Shown here piece by piece: positions 23,541-31,835 of a DNA stretch of 64,000 nt. Origin of the DNA: Candidatus Eiseniibacteriota bacterium (GTDB taxonomy: Bacteria > Eisenbacteria > RBG-16-71-46 > CAIMUX01); contig JADJQY010000004.1 in assembly GCA_016712505.1 (NCBI GenBank), positions 434,001-498,000 of the forward strand, given 5' to 3'. The notes beneath the pieces are model-generated. The model was not told the origin of the DNA. It saw only the letters and a program-made list of their open reading frames with translations, and searched no databases. The translations under genes and the position numbers were made by a program. Position 1 is the first letter of the stretch. Every line of letters begins with the position of its first letter.

Positions 23541-24341
23541 GAGTACGTCGCCGACGAGATCTCGGTCCAGGGCATCGGACGCCAGTACCGCCCGGTTGAG
23601 GAGCGCCTCCAGCAGATCGAACACGAGCTGCCGTGCCTCCAGGGCGAGCTCGACTTCCAGAAGATCCAGTTCCTCTCCCGCGACGAGATCCTGGCCGAGG
23701 CCCGCGATCCCTACTCCCGCTGGCCGTCGCTGGCCCCCGAGGAACGCCGCCAGATCGTCGAACCTATCGTCGAACGCGTCGTCATCGGCCAAGGGGACGT
23801 TGAATCTCACTCGAGCTGTCTCCCTTCCTCCGCTCCTCAAGGCGTCACGAAAGGGCAACGCAACTTCATCCCTGCGTTGCCATTTCGTGATCTGGTGCTT
23901 CGATCGCCGAAACCGCGTTTATTGCCAAGGGGTTACCCTCACGAGCCAAAGACCTGGGCCGATCGGTTTCGGCGAAGGCGGATGGATCGGGGCTTCACCC
24001 AGTCGACCCTGGCCAGTCGCCTCGGCCGGACGGCGCGGGCCGTCGCGGACTGGGAATCCGGGCTCACCAAACCGCTCGCGTCATCCTGGGGCTTGATCGC
24101 CGAGGTTCTGGGAGCCGACCTGCTCCCCGACGGAGCCGACATCGAGGCTCGGGTCTGGTCCGCCCGATGGCGCCTGGGGCTGACCCGAGCCGAGCTGGCT
24201 GAGAAGGTCGGCTTGGATCCGCGAACCATCCGGAATGTCGAACAGGAGCGGTATCGGCCGAGTCACGAGTCACTGCGGAGGCTTTGGTCCGTCCTGGGCT
24301 CCCATCCTTTCCCCAGAGACAGTAGCTTGGCCCGATGGTGA
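23541..24341 (+). pseudogene. 5'-truncated serine-recombinase C-terminus joined to a double HTH region
   Basis: One open frame from the stop of the HEPN gene. The first 100 codons ('YRPVEERLQQIEHELPCLQG', 'FLSRDEILAEARDPYSRWPS', 'EERRQIVEPIVERVVIGQGD') match the coiled-coil C-terminal part of large serine recombinases. After 'GVTKGQRNF' and 'RLLPRGYPHEPKTWADR', which are usual in these proteins, come two XRE-like helix-turn-helices ('TQSTLASRLGRTARAVADWE', 'TRAELAEKVGLDPRTIRNVE'). No resolvase domain or catalytic serine remains. An internal ATG could express the HTH part alone (from about 23982). Together with the tyrosine-recombinase remnant it brackets the HEPN gene. Confidence 0.65.
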
Positions 24342-24546
24342 AACGGTGCCAGGCAACGCACGATGTGAGGTCCAAACAGGTCACCCGGCCTTGCCCGACG
24401 GCAAGTCCATGAAACCGCCTTGACTCAACATGGGCCAGGACGTTCCATCTTCGCCGAGGGCCCCAGGTGCCCGTTGGGAACGGTCGATAGGCGGTCCAGG
24501 GGGTGCCGTCCGGGTGGAGAGCCCGGAGGATGAGGGGCTTGTCGCG

Positions 24547-25294
24547 ATGACGGACAGCGCAGCGCCGATCACAACTGATACTCCGGATACCAAGACTGTC
24601 TCGGTCATGGTCCAGGCGGACCATCTCGAACGCCTCTCGAGTGCCCGGGATCCCCTGATCGCCATCGCAGAGCTCGTTTGGAACGGCCTCGACGCAGACG
24701 CAGAAAGCGTCTCCGTCGAGTTCGCGGAGAACGGACTTGGCGGACTCGAAACGATCACGATCATCGACGACGGCCACGGCTTGCCATACGGAGATGGGCT
24801 CAACGCCTTTCGGAACCTCGGGGGATCCCTCAAGCTCCCAGGTCATCGGTCAGCCCGGGGGCGGTTCCAACATGGGCAACTCGGCAAGGGACGTTTCCGT
24901 GCCTTCGGCCTCGGGAGTCACGTTCGATGGGAAAGCACCTACCGAGATGGCGCGACAGTCCTCAGCTACTCGATCACGGGAAACCGTGAGAATCTGGGGT
25001 CGTTCGTCTTCACCAGTCCGCAGCCAACACTCCAAACCCCGGGCATGCGCGTGACGATTGAGAACCTGCGTGCGAACTTCCGCTCGCTGGATCTCTCCGT
25101 CGCTCCGGCAGCCCTCGCCCGGATCTTTGCGCTCTATCTCCAGCAGTATCCGAATGTGCGACTCCGCTACGCAGGCACGTTGGTTGACCCGGTCTCCGCA
25201 GTGGACCGCATGGTCGACCTTCCACTCGAACCGGCCACGGGAGACGACGGCCGGACGATCACGGTCACCCTCACGGTAATCGAGTGGCAAATGC
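24547..25294 (+). pseudogene. 5' part of GHKL-ATPase/PD-(D/E)XK gene interrupted by ISL3
   Basis: 249 codons from ATG 24547. A Bergerat-fold ATPase: N-box 'IAELVWNGLDADAESV', G1 box 'IDDGHGLPYGDGLNAF' and G2-like 'HGQLGKGRFRAFGLGS', all in standard order. The domain continues into a second beta-alpha region ('LDLSVAPAALARIFALYLQQ') as in Hsp90/MutL/MORC relatives. The coding frame is cut at 25294 by an ISL3 insertion; codons 248-249 (CAA ATG) lie in the target duplication. Removing the IS and one duplication joins it in frame to 26727-28066, giving a 695-aa protein. Confidence 0.8.
25287..25294. repeat. ISL3 target-site duplication, left copy
   Basis: GCAAATGC, repeated at 26719-26726. Eight bases is the usual ISL3 duplication length. 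Confidence 0.92.
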
Positions 25295-26718
25295 GGCTCC
25301 TCTCGAAAGTCCGTGTTGATTGGGTTCCTGGACGCATCGTGGAGCTAGGCCCGCACTTGCAAAGCAAACGCTCCTGAGTTCCCATGTCGCCTTCTTCGAC
25401 CAAGAAGGAGGGCGTCGATGGGTCATCAGGAGCAGGGTCAGACTCTCAGAGAGACGTGGGCACTGCAAGGGTTCGAAGTGGAGTCGGTGGAGATCGAGGA
25501 GAGCACCGACCGGGGCGGCCGTCCGGCGGTAAAGCTGGTTCGCCTGCACGATGTTCGAGGAGTCCATGTTTGCCCCCAGTGCGGGAAGCGTCACCGGGAA
25601 GGGCTGTTCGAGGAGAGCATGGAGCGACGCTGGCGCGATCGGTCGCTTGGCGACTTCGAGACCTACGTGGTGCTCACGCCCCTTCGCATCGCCTGCTGTG
25701 GGGGACGCGCGTGGAGCAGATGCCGTGGGAGGTGCCCGGGCACCGCATGACCCGGCGATTCTTCGAGTTGATTGCCGCGCTTTGTCGTCGGCTGCCGGTC
25801 TCGGAGGTGGCGAAGATGGCCAAGCTCTCGTGGGAGACGGTCTGTCGAGTCGACAAGACTTCGATCGAGCTGGCCCTGGGCGGCGATCGACCCTCGCTCG
25901 ATGGCCTGACCTGGATCGGCGTGGATGAGGTGTCGCGTACCGGTGGACACGTCTACTTCACGGTGGTGACCGACCTGAAGTCGGGATCGGTGGTCTGGCT
26001 GGGCGAGGGGAAGAAGGCGGAGAGCCTGCGCGCCTTCTTCGAGGAGCTGGGTCCGGAGCGATGCGCGCGGATCGAAGGGGTGATCAGCGATCTGGGTCCG
26101 GCCTACGTCGGGGTGATCGCACAGGCTGTACCGCACGCGGTCCATCTTCTCGATCGGTTCCACGTCATCCAGTGGGTGAACGAAGCGGTGAACACGATCC
26201 GGCGAGAGGTGTTCGGGGGCGCTCCCCGCGATGAGCTGGGCCGACAGTTGAAGGTGAAGAAGTGGATGTTGCTTCGCGCGCGCGAAGCGCTGGACCTGGG
26301 AGAGAAGCGACTGCTCGGGCGATTGCTTCGCCAGAATCGTACTCTCCAACGAGCCTATCTGCTGAAGGAGCAGCTGCGCGGGATCTTCCGGTACGGTTGG
26401 ATCTACCTCGGGGCGCTGCGCCGAGCGTTGGAAGGCTGGTGCCGGATGGCCGTCCGCAGCCGACTGAAGCCCTTGGTTCAAGTCGGTCATCGACTGCGGG
26501 AACACATGGAGAAGTTGGTCGGTGGGTTCGAGCATGGAATCAAGATGGGCCTGGTCGAAGCGATCAACGGCAAGATCGCGCAACTTCGTCGTCGCGCCCA
26601 CGGCTATCGCGATCCCCAATACTTCATGCTCAAGATCTACCAAACCTGCTTCCTCCACGACGACCCCTGGGCTCAAGTCATCCTATGAGCCTGTTCACAC
26701 GGGAAATCGAGAGGAGCC
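25295..26718 (+). mobile_element. ISL3-family insertion sequence (1,424 bp)
   Basis: Starts GGCTCCTCTCGA and ends with its exact inverse TCGAGAGGAGCC. The inverted similarity continues through a CCGTGT block beyond a 4-base mismatch. It is flanked by the 8-bp duplication GCAAATGC and carries one transposase gene of ISL3 type. Confidence 0.93.
25418..26688 (+). pseudogene. ISL3-family transposase, split by a single-base frameshift
   Basis: The first frame (ATG 25418, GGAGG about 11 bases upstream) gives the N-terminal zinc-finger part: 'RGVHVCPQCGKRHREGLF', then 'TPLRIACC'. The second frame gives 'RVEQMPWEVPGHRMTRRFFE', the HTH, and the DDE core ('WIGVDEVSRTGGHVYFTVVT', 'GVISDLGPAYVGVIAQAVPH', 'HLLDRFHVIQWVNEAVNTIR', 'GLVEAINGKIAQLRRRAHGY'). 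The change of frame lies at a G5 run (25700-25704); one added G gives 'IACCGGTRVEQMPWEVPGHR'. All catalytic acids are present, so the IS is recent and only nominally broken. Confidence 0.88.
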
Positions 26719-26726
26719 GCAAATGC
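26719..26726. repeat. ISL3 target-site duplication, right copy
   Basis: GCAAATGC directly after the right inverted end. Confidence 0.92.
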
Positions 26727-28066
26727 CCACGGAGCGACACATCTTCCTCTGTGATGAGAACGGCTTTGCCCACGGCACGACAGAAGTGGGGATCCGCGCA
26801 TCGGGGTTCAACTTCACCGCCTATCTCCGATCGCCGTACATTCGGCAGCTGGCGGAATCAAACGCTCTCGTCTTGGAGGAGCTTCACGAGGGACTCAGGA
26901 ATCTGGTCGACGCCGCTCGGGATCGGCTGCGAGCCTACTTTCGAGAGCGGAGCGCAGAGGCGGCCTCTGTTCTCGTGGAGACGTGGAAGAAGGAATTGAT
27001 CTACCCCTATTCAGGGCAGGCGGCAAACTCTGTCGAGACGATCGAACGCAAGGTGTTCGACATCCTCGCGGTCAACGTTCATTCATACCTCCCGGATTTC
27101 GATGACGTTGCACAGGAGACCAAGCAGCTGACTTTCGGCCTTCTGCGACACGCCATCCAGACCAATCCGCGTTCGCTTCACCTCATTCTTGGTCAGGTGG
27201 TCCAGCTGTCCCGGGAGAAGCAGGACGACCTCGCACGGATCCTTGAACGAACCTCACTTGACGCCATCGTAGCTGTCTCGAAGTTGATTGCTGACCGCCT
27301 CGACTTTCTCGCCGGCCTCCAAGCCCTCGTGCTCGGTCCTGACCTCAAGCCAAGGGTAAAGGAGCGATCCCAGCTCCATCGGCTGCTTGCGGAGAACACT
27401 TGGATCTTCGGCGAGGAGTTCAACCTCACGGCCGATGATGAAGATCTAACGACGGTGCTTCGCAACCAATTCGCCGACCGGACGGACTTCGACCTCCTGG
27501 ACCCGTCCCACCCGGTGGTCCGCGCCGATGGTCGCAGGGCCGTTATCGACCTCATGCTTTCGCGTCGCATACCGATGCCCCGCGACGAACAGCGGCAGCA
27601 CTTGGTCATTGAATTGAAGCGCCCAAGCGTGAAGATCGACGAGAAGGCCGTTTCCCAGGTGAAGTCCTACGCCGAAGCCATCTCTACCGATGCGCGGTTC
27701 AGAGACACCGCGACGAAGTGGGTGTTTTGGGCCGTATCCACGGATGTCGCTGAAAGCGTTCGCGCTGAAGCTGATCAAGAAGGTCGTGCCCGCGGCATCC
27801 TCTCGAACCCCCGCAACAAACCGTACACCATCTGGGTGAAGTCCTGGGGAGAGATCATCCAGGAGAACGAAGGACGCCTCGCTTACCTGAAGAAGCGGCT
27901 CCAGTATCGGGCCGATGAAGCGTCTGGACTGGCGTACCTTCAGGAGACGTACGAGAAGTACATCCCGTCTCCGAGCCGCGTAGTGGACCACGATGGAGAC
28001 GATCAGGCCGCATCACTCTCTGCGACGGAGCCCGATCCCCCTGCAAGCGCGGCGACGGAAGCGTGA
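26727..28066 (+). pseudogene. 3' part of GHKL-ATPase/PD-(D/E)XK gene interrupted by ISL3
   Basis: Continues the 24547 gene in frame: 'PTERHIFLCDENGFAHGTTE', then a helical middle, then 'RSQLHRLLAENTWIFGEEFN', a lead-in seen in DUF4263/Shedu-like nucleases. A PD-(D/E)XK core follows: 'RRAVIDLMLSRR' (Asp codon 27548) and 'HLVIELKRPSVKI' (E-L-K near 27611), then 'AVSQVKSYAEAI'. An ATPase coupled to a nuclease of this type is expected in defence against foreign DNA (inference). A GTG or ATG within the TSD (26723, MPTERHIFL) might allow the C-terminal part to be made alone. The product ends with an acidic, low-complexity tail. Confidence 0.8.
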
Positions 28067-28086
28067 TGCTCAGCGGCGCGGCTCGA

Positions 28087-28680
28087 TCACTTGACCGCCT
28101 TGCGTCGGACAGCTCCGGACGCTCGCAGCTGGCTGTTCACGCCAGTGATTCGGAGTCTGTATGTCGCCAGTTGCAGACTCACGTTGAAATGATCGGCAAT
28201 CCGGAGGTCGTCCCAGCGCTCTCGTCGATAGTGGAGGAGCGCCTCCCTTGGCAATAGGAGTGTTCCCGCAAACCAATCCGCCTCGCCCTCCTGCTTGGCA
28301 TCGTACCCTCTGAGTACGAGCGAACCGTCGGCCGACAAGATCTTGTTGCTCGGCTTGTGGCCCAGGAGAATATGGCTGAGCTCGTGGGTTATGTCGGACG
28401 TCTGCCTCGCGCGAGAGTGACGGGGGTTGTGGATGACAAGAGGCGCCCCCTCTCGCATGAGCGTCACGGCCGACCACCCGCCGGGGTCGTGGACGAGGAG
28501 TTGGTCGAGAACATCCTTCGGTAACCCGGGGACATCGCGTGGCGTCCAGAGGGTGACATCCAGGGATCGGGCAAGCGTCGATGGTTCGACGGGATCAAGC
28601 AAACCGAGTCCCATGTCACGGCGAAGTGAGTGGGATGTTCGTTCACACCACGCCTTGAACCCTCGATCAAACCCCGCCAT
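28087..28680 (-). CDS. ImmA/IrrE-family metallo-endopeptidase
   Basis: 197 aa. 'SDITHELSHILLGHKP' contains the zinc HExxH (H-E-L-S-H), and 'QEGEADWFAGTLLLPREALL' contains the third ligand region; both are diagnostic. Such proteases cleave or inactivate an HTH repressor encoded beside them (ImmA/ImmR, IrrE/DdrO). ATG 28680 overlaps the HTH gene by 14 bases; an upstream TTG at 28713 is possible. With the HTH gene it forms a two-gene control module divergent from the ubiquitin-like operon. Confidence 0.9.
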   Translation of the reverse strand: MAGFDRGFKAWCERTSHSLRRDMGLGLLDPVEPSTLARSLDVTLWTPRDVPGLPKDVLDQLLVHDPGGWSAVTLMREGAPLVIHNPRHSRARQTSDITHELSHILLGHKPSNKILSADGSLVLRGYDAKQEGEADWFAGTLLLPREALLHYRRERWDDLRIADHFNVSLQLATYRLRITGVNSQLRASGAVRRKAVK

Positions 28681-29047
28681 TCTCGGAAGCCTCGCTCGTC
28701 GTCCTGGGTTCAATGCCTGCCGCGGTCAAGAGCATCCGCGCCAGCGCTGCCACGGTCTTCTCGTTCGGCGTTCGTTCTGCCCGAAAATGGGCGGATATCA
28801 CCAGTGGTCCGGCCTCCAACGCCGGCCCTGAGCCGACGGCTTCAGGGCGTCCGAGGAAGTCCCCGGGGTCAAGCGCCAGCCAACGGCATAGCTTTGCGAA
28901 CGTCCCGAGGTCCGGGACCCGTCCATTCTCCACGCGCATCAGGGTCGCAGGGCTGATGCCGACCTCCGCAGCCACCTCCCGCAGCTTTCGACCCGATCGC
29001 TTGTCTCTGACCGCCGCGCCGAGACTCTCCAGCGGGCGTTTTGGCAT
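28667..29047 (-). CDS. XRE-family HTH repressor paired with ImmA/IrrE protease
   Basis: 126 aa. 'SGRKLREVAAEVGISPATLM' and RVENGRVPDLGTFAKLCRWL form the HTH; the C-terminal 60 residues are probably the protease-sensitive part. I chose ATG 29047 because GGAGG lies 5 bases upstream; ATG 29065 is in frame above. It probably binds the 29066-29238 interval shared with the ubiquitin-like operon and represses one or both directions until cleaved by ImmA (inference by analogy). Confidence 0.87.
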   Translation of the reverse strand: MPKRPLESLGAAVRDKRSGRKLREVAAEVGISPATLMRVENGRVPDLGTFAKLCRWLALDPGDFLGRPEAVGSGPALEAGPLVISAHFRAERTPNEKTVAALARMLLTAAGIEPRTTSEASENGGV

Positions 29048-29065
29048 TCGTTCCTCCTGTTTCAT

Positions 29066-29238
29066 ATGTAAAACGTTACTTGACGAGCTGAACAGAACTG
29101 CTATTCTGAGTTTATCACGTGAAACGCTGGGGCACCAGGGAAACAGGACAGTGCCCCGGGGCTCACTCCCGGCGAGAACGCGTCGACACGCAGGACGTGC
29201 TCCGCCTCTAATAACAACTGCGTCAAGGAGTTACGAAC
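29066..29238. promoter_or_regulatory. Divergent control region of the HTH-ImmA pair and the Ubl operon
   Basis: Rightward promoter TTGACG (29080-29085), 16-base spacer, TATTCT (29102-29107). Candidate operators are GTAAAACGTTAC (29068-29079) at the HTH side and the palindrome TCACGTGA (29115-29122) at the expected start site. The 5' leader of the Ubl operon is about 125 bases and contains a perfect 7-bp stem, GGGGCAC (29129-29135) with GTGCCCC (29151-29157). Confidence 0.6.
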
Positions 29239-29502
29239 ATGGCTACTGAGAATCCAGAAGCGAAGGCAGTGCTGGTCAAGATCATCATCAACCGTCGGGC
29301 GTACGAGGTCGAAGCGCGGCCGATGACTGGCCGGGAGATCCTGGCGGTGGCGGGTTTTCACGAGGGGTACGACTTGTACCTCCTTGGCCTTGAGACGGAT
29401 CCAACTGGGGGCGAACTCATTCTCGCCGACCAAGTTGTGGACATCAAGTCCGAGATGCGCTTCCGCGCGATCCCCGGAAACCTGACCTTCGGGGCACGAT
29501 GA
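29239..29502 (+). CDS. Ubiquitin-like modifier, Multi-ubiquitin (PF14452-type) family, single domain
   Basis: 87 aa. 'VLVKIIINRRAYEVEARPMT', then GREILAVAGFHEGYDLYLLG and 'DQVVDIKSEMRFRAIP' follow the beta-grasp pattern of the bacterial multi-ubiquitin family. One copy is present, and it ends FGAR with no di-glycine, so conjugation would need trimming or use a different terminus. AAGGAG lies 8 bases upstream. It overlaps the E2-like gene by ATGA; E2, JAMM and E1 functions follow. By analogy to bacterial Bil and related operons it would be conjugated to a target protein, probably as anti-phage defence (inference). Confidence 0.8.
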   Translation: MATENPEAKAVLVKIIINRRAYEVEARPMTGREILAVAGFHEGYDLYLLGLETDPTGGELILADQVVDIKSEMRFRAIPGNLTFGAR

Positions 29503-29896
29503 TGGAAGTTCCCACGATCCTGCGCGAGCATGCAGCGGAGCTTGCCGGACACACTGGGTATCCGGTCGACGTCGAACCAAACGGCGACCGGATCTACGTC
29601 CTTGTTCGTCAGGTACTGCTCCCCGCGGGGCCTACACGAATGATCGCTCCGACATCCTGATGATCGCGGACTTTCAGTACCCGATGTCGGCGATGGACAT
29701 GTTCTTCATGGAGGAGAGTGTCCACCACGCGCGCGTGCCGATCCCGGAACACGCCAAGACGATCGAAGAGCATCTCGGCCGACGCTGGCGACGATGGAGT
29801 TGGCATCGCAACGGGCGGTGGACGCCCGGAGTCGACGGAATCGGCAGTCACTGGGCGATGATTGAAGCGCGCTGGGACAAGGAGCGATCACAATGA
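29499..29896 (+). pseudogene. E2-like protein (Prok-E2_E type), frameshifted at a G run
   Basis: The first frame (ATG 29499) reads MEVPTILREHAAELAGHTGY, then 'GDRIYVLVRQVLLPAG'. The second reads 'DILMIADFQYPMSAMDMFF', then 'HLGRRWRRWSWHRNGRW' and 'PGVDGIGSHWAMIEARW', matching Prok-E2_E (the Gr-W-x-R-x-S-x-H and W-x-P-G-x-D elements). Adding one G to the run at 29627-29630 gives 'VLLPAGAYTNDRSDILMIAD', a seamless protein of 132 aa. The restored product contains no cysteine, so it lacks the thioester residue of classical E2s. It overlaps both neighbours by ATGA. Either a base-calling error or a real inactivation of the pathway. Confidence 0.72.
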
Positions 29897-31254
29897 ACCG
29901 GCTCGCGTTCACCCTAGCCGACGTGGCAGCCCTCGATCGATTTTTCGCGGCGGCCCGGCCGAACGAAGCTGGCGCGTTCTTCTTGGTCACCGAAGCATCG
30001 ACGCCAAACGGACTCCGGCTCGTCGCAAGGGACCCGTACTTTCCACCGGATACGGCTTGGACGGAAACCGATCGACACCGGCTCGTCCCCAGCGGACAGC
30101 TCATCTCGCAGGTGGTCAGCCGCGCCGTAGCCGCGAATGCCGGTCTACTCATCGTGCATTCGCACCCGGACAGCCGTCATCCCACCGGATTCAGTTGGGT
30201 CGACGACCAAGCGCTGGATGCGCTCTCGCGGACTCTCGTGGACCTGATCGACGGTCCATTCGTGGCCGCGGTTGTCGGACCGAAGGGCTGGGTCGCTCGT
30301 CGGTATCAGGGAGATGCATGGGAATCCATCGAACGCATCGCGGCTGCGGGGCGCGGCATTCGCATCCTCGACCCCCTACCGGACCCACAAGCGATGGACG
30401 CCGACCTAGACGACCGACAGATCCTGGCCCTGGGTGACCTGAACGCTCGATTGCGGAGCCTCGATGTGGCCGTGGTCGGCGTCGGCGGCCTTGGCTCGCC
30501 GCTGGCGGAGACGCTTGTTCGACTCGGCGTTCGCGGATTGACCATCATCGACCCGGATCGCCTCGATACACAGTCGAACCTCCGACGCGTCTTTGGTGCC
30601 AAGAGCAGTCAGCTTGCGGGGCACCCCTACAAGGTTGACGTTGTGGCCGAGCACTGCGATGGGATTGGGCTACCAACGAAAATCATCGCCATCCCGGGGG
30701 ATGTGCGACGTGAAGACGCCTTTCCTCACGCTCTCGATGCTGATGTCGTCTTCACGGCGACCGACTCCCAGTCGAGTCGCGCGGTGATAAACGCGGCGTC
30801 CTATGCCTTTCACCTTCCCGTTATCGACTGCGGCTGCCGGATCAGCCGTCGTGAGCCCAGTGGCCTGGCCGGGCTGCTGAGCGAGGTTCGGTTCATCGCA
30901 CCGGGTTTGCCGTGCCTCTTCTGTCGACGCACACTCTCACCCGACGCAATTCGCGCGGAGATCCTCCCTGCCGACGAACGGCGGGCACTCCACAAGGAGG
31001 GGTACGTCGTCGGATCCGATGCTCCGGAACCGAGTGCGGGCGCACTAACCGTCCTCGGGGCTGGGATGATGGCCTCGAGCCTTCTCGCCTACCTTTCCTC
31101 GGAGAGCGAGACACTCCATGGGGGGTATCTACTCGATGCGCTCATGGAGGACATACCCAGGGCGGCATCGGCAGAGCGATGCACCGACGGTTGTTTGAGT
31201 ATGCGCGGTGTCGGACGGGGATTCCAGGCTCCGCTCGGGCTGCTCCCGCGATGA
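29893..31254 (+). CDS. Fused JAMM-family deubiquitinase-like/E1 (ThiF) adenylating enzyme
   Basis: 453 aa. Residues 1-165 form a JAB/JAMM domain: Glu25 ('NEAGAFF'), His89-x-His91 ('VHSHPDSRHPTGF') and Ser101-x2-Asp104 supply the zinc site. Residues about 170-453 form an E1/ThiF domain with 'VVGVGGLGSPLAETLVRLGV' (nucleotide loop 196-201) and 'TIIDPDRLDTQSNLRR'. Cysteines at 'IDCGCR' and 'GLPCLFCRR' are candidates for zinc or the catalytic thiol. The E1 part would adenylate the Ubl C-terminus and the JAMM part would trim or remove it. Fusing both activities makes this a three-gene version of bacterial Ubl-E2-E1-JAB operons. It overlaps the E2 gene by ATGA. Confidence 0.88.
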   Translation: MNRLAFTLADVAALDRFFAAARPNEAGAFFLVTEASTPNGLRLVARDPYFPPDTAWTETDRHRLVPSGQLISQVVSRAVAANAGLLIVHSHPDSRHPTGFSWVDDQALDALSRTLVDLIDGPFVAAVVGPKGWVARRYQGDAWESIERIAAAGRGIRILDPLPDPQAMDADLDDRQILALGDLNARLRSLDVAVVGVGGLGSPLAETLVRLGVRGLTIIDPDRLDTQSNLRRVFGAKSSQLAGHPYKVDVVAEHCDGIGLPTKIIAIPGDVRREDAFPHALDADVVFTATDSQSSRAVINAASYAFHLPVIDCGCRISRREPSGLAGLLSEVRFIAPGLPCLFCRRTLSPDAIRAEILPADERRALHKEGYVVGSDAPEPSAGALTVLGAGMMASSLLAYLSSESETLHGGYLLDALMEDIPRAASAERCTDGCLSMRGVGRGFQAPLGLLPR

Positions 31255-31835
31255 TCGAGGGATGCGGGTACACCTGTCGCCCCGAAGACGCCGACGCTTC
31301 GCATGCCAGATCCATCACGTAACCTCCCGGCGAACCCCGTCGACTGCCGCTGTGGAACCTTCCTGGCAATCGCGCGCCAGGAACATCACCCAGGCCTCGC
31401 AACGTAGTCCCATCGCCGCTTCACCGGGCCGGCGCCTTCCGATTCGAAGCCCTCGGTTCCCGCCGTTCGCAACGAGAGGCTCGACAATCTGGCCCGGATC
31501 CAGGCGCCGATCTGGGACGGCCGGTGGTTGGTGTCAGCAGAGCGCCTCGCACCAGGGGCGCGCGCCGACTCGGCGCTCCGACGAACACCCAGCGCACCCA
31601 AGCACCAGAGAAGGAGCCGAACCCCGACAGCCCGACAGTGCGCCTCGGCACACGCCCTGGCCTGCCCAGCCCCTGGGGGTGTCCGACAGGCCGGGACCGT
31701 CGTCGCGGGGGGAAGCAACGCGAGAATCCGGCAAGGGCGTTGACGGCCATTTACTCGGGGTCCGGGTTTGGCTATTCTCCTCGCCGCATGTCCGCATCGA
31801 GAGTGAACGGATCTTCCCGAACTCTACACTTCATT
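31255..31835. other. Intergenic region at the right edge of the island, nothing recognised
   Basis: About 580 bases between the Ubl operon and the convergent FGE-fold lipoprotein gene. Both strands have open frames, but their products are Arg/Pro/Ser-rich with no domain or ribosome site. I found no clear terminator hairpin or att-like repeat by eye. Confidence 0.4.
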
